From Pseudomonadales bacterium (lineage in GTDB: Bacteria; Pseudomonadota; Gammaproteobacteria; Pseudomonadales; Moraxellaceae), in contig JABEVH010000154.1 in the NCBI GenBank assembly GCA_013043915.1, forward strand, positions 1-6,999: a stretch of DNA of 6,999 bases, written 5' to 3'. The notes under the pieces were generated by a model. It saw only the letters and a list, made by a program, of their open reading frames with translations. It had not been told where the DNA came from and searched no databases. A program made the position numbers and the translations under genes. Below are positions 5,379 through 6,999 of the stretch, one piece after another. Positions within the stretch are counted from its first letter, which is position 1. Every line of letters begins with the position of its first letter.

Positions 5379-6349
5379 GTGAACTCACCCTGATCGAAGC
5401 GATCAACCTCAGTCTCCACCGCGCCATGCAAATTCACCCCGAGATGATCGTGCTAGGTGAAGATGTAGGCATCAACGGTGGAGTTTTTCGTGCCACTAAT
5501 GGCCTGCAGCAAGCCTTTGGTCGGCAACGGGTTCTAGACACTCCCCTCGCCGAGAGCCTGATTGCAGGTATTTCTGTCGGCATGGCCACCCAGGGCTTAC
5601 GCCCCGTGGCGGAAATTCAATTCATGGGTTTCATCTATGCCGCGCTGGAACACCTGATCTCACATGCTGCCCGGATGCGCAACCGCACGCGCGGGCGACT
5701 TACCTGCCCCATGACCTTGCGCGTTCCGCATGGTGGTGGCATACACGCGCCTGAGCATCATTCGGAATCTACCGAAGCCATGCTCACCCACATTCCTGGC
5801 TTAAAAATTATCTGCCCATCATCACCACGATTGGCCTACCAAATGATGTTGGCTGCTATTGCTGATCCTGACCCGGTGATTGTGCTTGAACCTGAGCGCC
5901 TGTATCGCGCACAACGGCAATTCTGCCCTGATGATGGCATGACCCTGCCCCTGGAATGTTGCCTAATACGTCGTTTGGGACAAGATATTAGCCTGATCAG
6001 CTGGGGGGCTTGTGTCATGGACTGCCTGGAGGCAGCCGCCAGGCTGAGCCAGGAAGGGATAGAGGCCGAAGTCATTGATGTGGCCACGCTTAAACCGCTG
6101 GACCGGGAAACCCTGATCGCTTCCGTCAGTGCTACCGGACGAGCACTGATCGTGCATGAAGCAGCCCGTAGCGGGGGACTCGGGGCTGAAATTGCCGCCA
6201 TGTTAAGTGAAGAACTATTTGGCGAGCTTTTGTCACCTGTGACCCGTTTGACAGGATACGACACTATTATGCCCTATGCTCGCATGGAGTCTCAGTATCT
6301 GCCCTCGGTCGAGGGCATTATGAACCAGGTTCACTACCTGCTGGATTGA
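5375..6349 (+). CDS. pdhB: 2-oxoacid (pyruvate) dehydrogenase E1 component, beta subunit
   Basis: The 324-residue protein is a full-length E1 beta subunit. It shows the N-terminal pyrimidine-binding domain with VLGEDVGINGGVFRAT (26-41) and VLDTPLAES (53-61), where E60 fits the glutamate that activates ThDP. IQFMGFIYAA (81-90), VPHGGGIHAPEHHSES (117-132, with the conserved active-site His around H128/H129) and PGLKIICPSSP (141-151) follow. The C-terminal transketolase-type domain has ISLISWGACVMD, EVIDVATLKPLD and VHEAARSGGLGAEI, which are standard. It pairs with the alpha subunit to form the active sites at the subunit interface. The start overlaps the alpha stop (ATGA) and has AGGAG at 5364-5368 inside the alpha gene. 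E2 begins 14 bp downstream. All key residues I can recognise are present. Confidence 0.93.
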   Translation: MSELTLIEAINLSLHRAMQIHPEMIVLGEDVGINGGVFRATNGLQQAFGRQRVLDTPLAESLIAGISVGMATQGLRPVAEIQFMGFIYAALEHLISHAARMRNRTRGRLTCPMTLRVPHGGGIHAPEHHSESTEAMLTHIPGLKIICPSSPRLAYQMMLAAIADPDPVIVLEPERLYRAQRQFCPDDGMTLPLECCLIRRLGQDISLISWGACVMDCLEAAARLSQEGIEAEVIDVATLKPLDRETLIASVSATGRALIVHEAARSGGLGAEIAAMLSEELFGELLSPVTRLTGYDTIMPYARMESQYLPSVEGIMNQVHYLLD

Positions 6350-6363
6350 CTGTGGAGAAGCTC

Positions 6364-6999
6364 ATGAAATCACTGCGCCTACCTGATCTGGGAGAAGGCT
6401 TGCAGGAAGCAGAAATCGTGGCATGGAGCGTAAGGCCTGGGCAAGACGTCCAACGTGGCGACACCCTGGTCAGCGTTGAAACGGCCAAAGCCCTGGTAGA
6501 TATTCCCGCACCTGAAACCGGCCGCATTCTTGCCTGCCATGGTCAACCCGGGGAAGTCCTTAGAACAGGAGCCCCTCTGATCGATTATGAAACTGACAAC
6601 CCTGCCTTGAATAGGCCAGCAGACGTTGATCATGGCAGCGTGGTAGGGGATTTACCTGAACACCGGGACACTCAAGAAGACGGTGTCCTCATCATAGGGC
6701 GCCAACGCGTCACACCGGAAGGCTTTGAAGTATTGCACGGACTACGCCGGCAAATGGCTCGTAACCTCGGTAAAGCTCATCAGCAAGTAGCCCTGGTTAC
6801 CTTGTTCGATGAGGTCGACCTTGAGAAACGCAAACACCTGCTCGCTCGCGTGCTTAAAGCCGTCGTTGTCGCTTGCCGCCATGAACCGGCATTGAATGCC
6901 TGGTACCATGACCATCCTCCATCACGTCGGCTCCATGAGCAGGTTCGCATCGGATTAGCTATCGCTACCCCTGAGGGTCTGCTGGTGCCAGTATTACCC
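6364..6999 (+). CDS. pdhC: Dihydrolipoamide acyltransferase (E2) of the 2-oxoacid/pyruvate dehydrogenase complex, partial at 3' end
   Basis: The frame is open from ATG 6364 (GGAG at 6354-6357) to the window end, giving 212 codons with the C-terminus missing. Residues 1-76 form one biotinyl/lipoyl domain: LPDLGEGLQEAEI at 6-18 and VETAKALVDIPAP at 38-50, with K42 the lysine expected to carry lipoate. An acidic linker with GSVVGDLPE (91-99) follows. From about residue 124 the catalytic acetyltransferase domain begins (LHGLRRQMARNLGKAH), continuing with VTLFDEVDLEKRK, EPALNAWYHD and VRIGLAIATPEGLLVPV. Its HxxxD active site lies beyond the window. Only about 45 residues separate the two domains. 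I find no peripheral subunit-binding domain, which has a typical ATPxVRxLA...GVDL...GTGxxGxI pattern. E2 takes the acyl group from E1 and passes it to CoA. An E3 gene may follow outside the window. Confidence 0.9.
   Translation, partial: MKSLRLPDLGEGLQEAEIVAWSVRPGQDVQRGDTLVSVETAKALVDIPAPETGRILACHGQPGEVLRTGAPLIDYETDNPALNRPADVDHGSVVGDLPEHRDTQEDGVLIIGRQRVTPEGFEVLHGLRRQMARNLGKAHQQVALVTLFDEVDLEKRKHLLARVLKAVVVACRHEPALNAWYHDHPPSRRLHEQVRIGLAIATPEGLLVPVLP

Noticed and set aside
5047..5427. 126-codon minus-strand ORF
   Set aside because: It is a shadow of the E1 alpha gene, which has full family motifs on the plus strand.
5836..6264. 142-codon minus-strand ORF
   Set aside because: It is a shadow of the E1 beta gene, with low-complexity Ser/Arg composition and no motifs.
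1..6999. CRISPR array, tRNA or rRNA genes
   Set aside because: I see no regularly spaced repeats, no cloverleaf-like stretch with the expected conserved loops, and no rRNA-like sequence.

Overview
The window looks like chromosomal DNA of a Gram-negative proteobacterium, probably a gamma- or betaproteobacterium of mid GC content. The reasons are the closeness of one protein to E. coli RutE, the E. coli YhhW-type metal residues in the pirin, a proteobacterial-style E1-alpha/E1-beta/E2 operon and clear purine-rich Shine-Dalgarno sites. The species cannot be named from the sequence.

Layout. Positions 1-137 (minus) hold the start of a LysR-family regulator, cut by the window edge. It is divergent from a three-gene plus-strand operon: a pirin-family cupin (238-921), a RutE/HadB-type flavin oxidoreductase (960-1547) and a small DoxX-family membrane protein (1577-1999). 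The 100-bp shared intergenic region carries an inverted repeat, a 10-bp direct repeat and -10-like elements, as expected for a LysR-controlled divergon. The likely role is a redox or electrophile stress response. A GC-rich hairpin follows the doxX-like gene. An independent ABC1/UbiB-family atypical kinase gene (2147-3475) comes next, with its own candidate promoter.

Positions 3476-4301 hold no intact gene. They do hold a decayed tautomerase gene of the malonate-semialdehyde-decarboxylase-like type on the minus strand (3711-4099). It is recognisable after undoing one 1-base deletion and one in-frame TGA.

The right end is a 2-oxoacid (most likely pyruvate) dehydrogenase operon on the plus strand: E1 alpha (4302-5378), E1 beta (5375-6349, ATGA overlap) and the first 212 residues of E2 (6364 to the window end). 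The E2 has an N-terminal lipoyl domain with its lipoyl-lysine motif. Its linker then runs straight into the catalytic domain with no recognisable peripheral subunit-binding domain. E3 is not in the window.

I see no CRISPR array, tRNA, rRNA, insertion sequence or clear novel defence-type system. The most interesting points are the PSBD-less E2, the two-lesion tautomerase pseudogene, the structured LysR/pirin intergenic region and the DYG motif in the ABC1 kinase.
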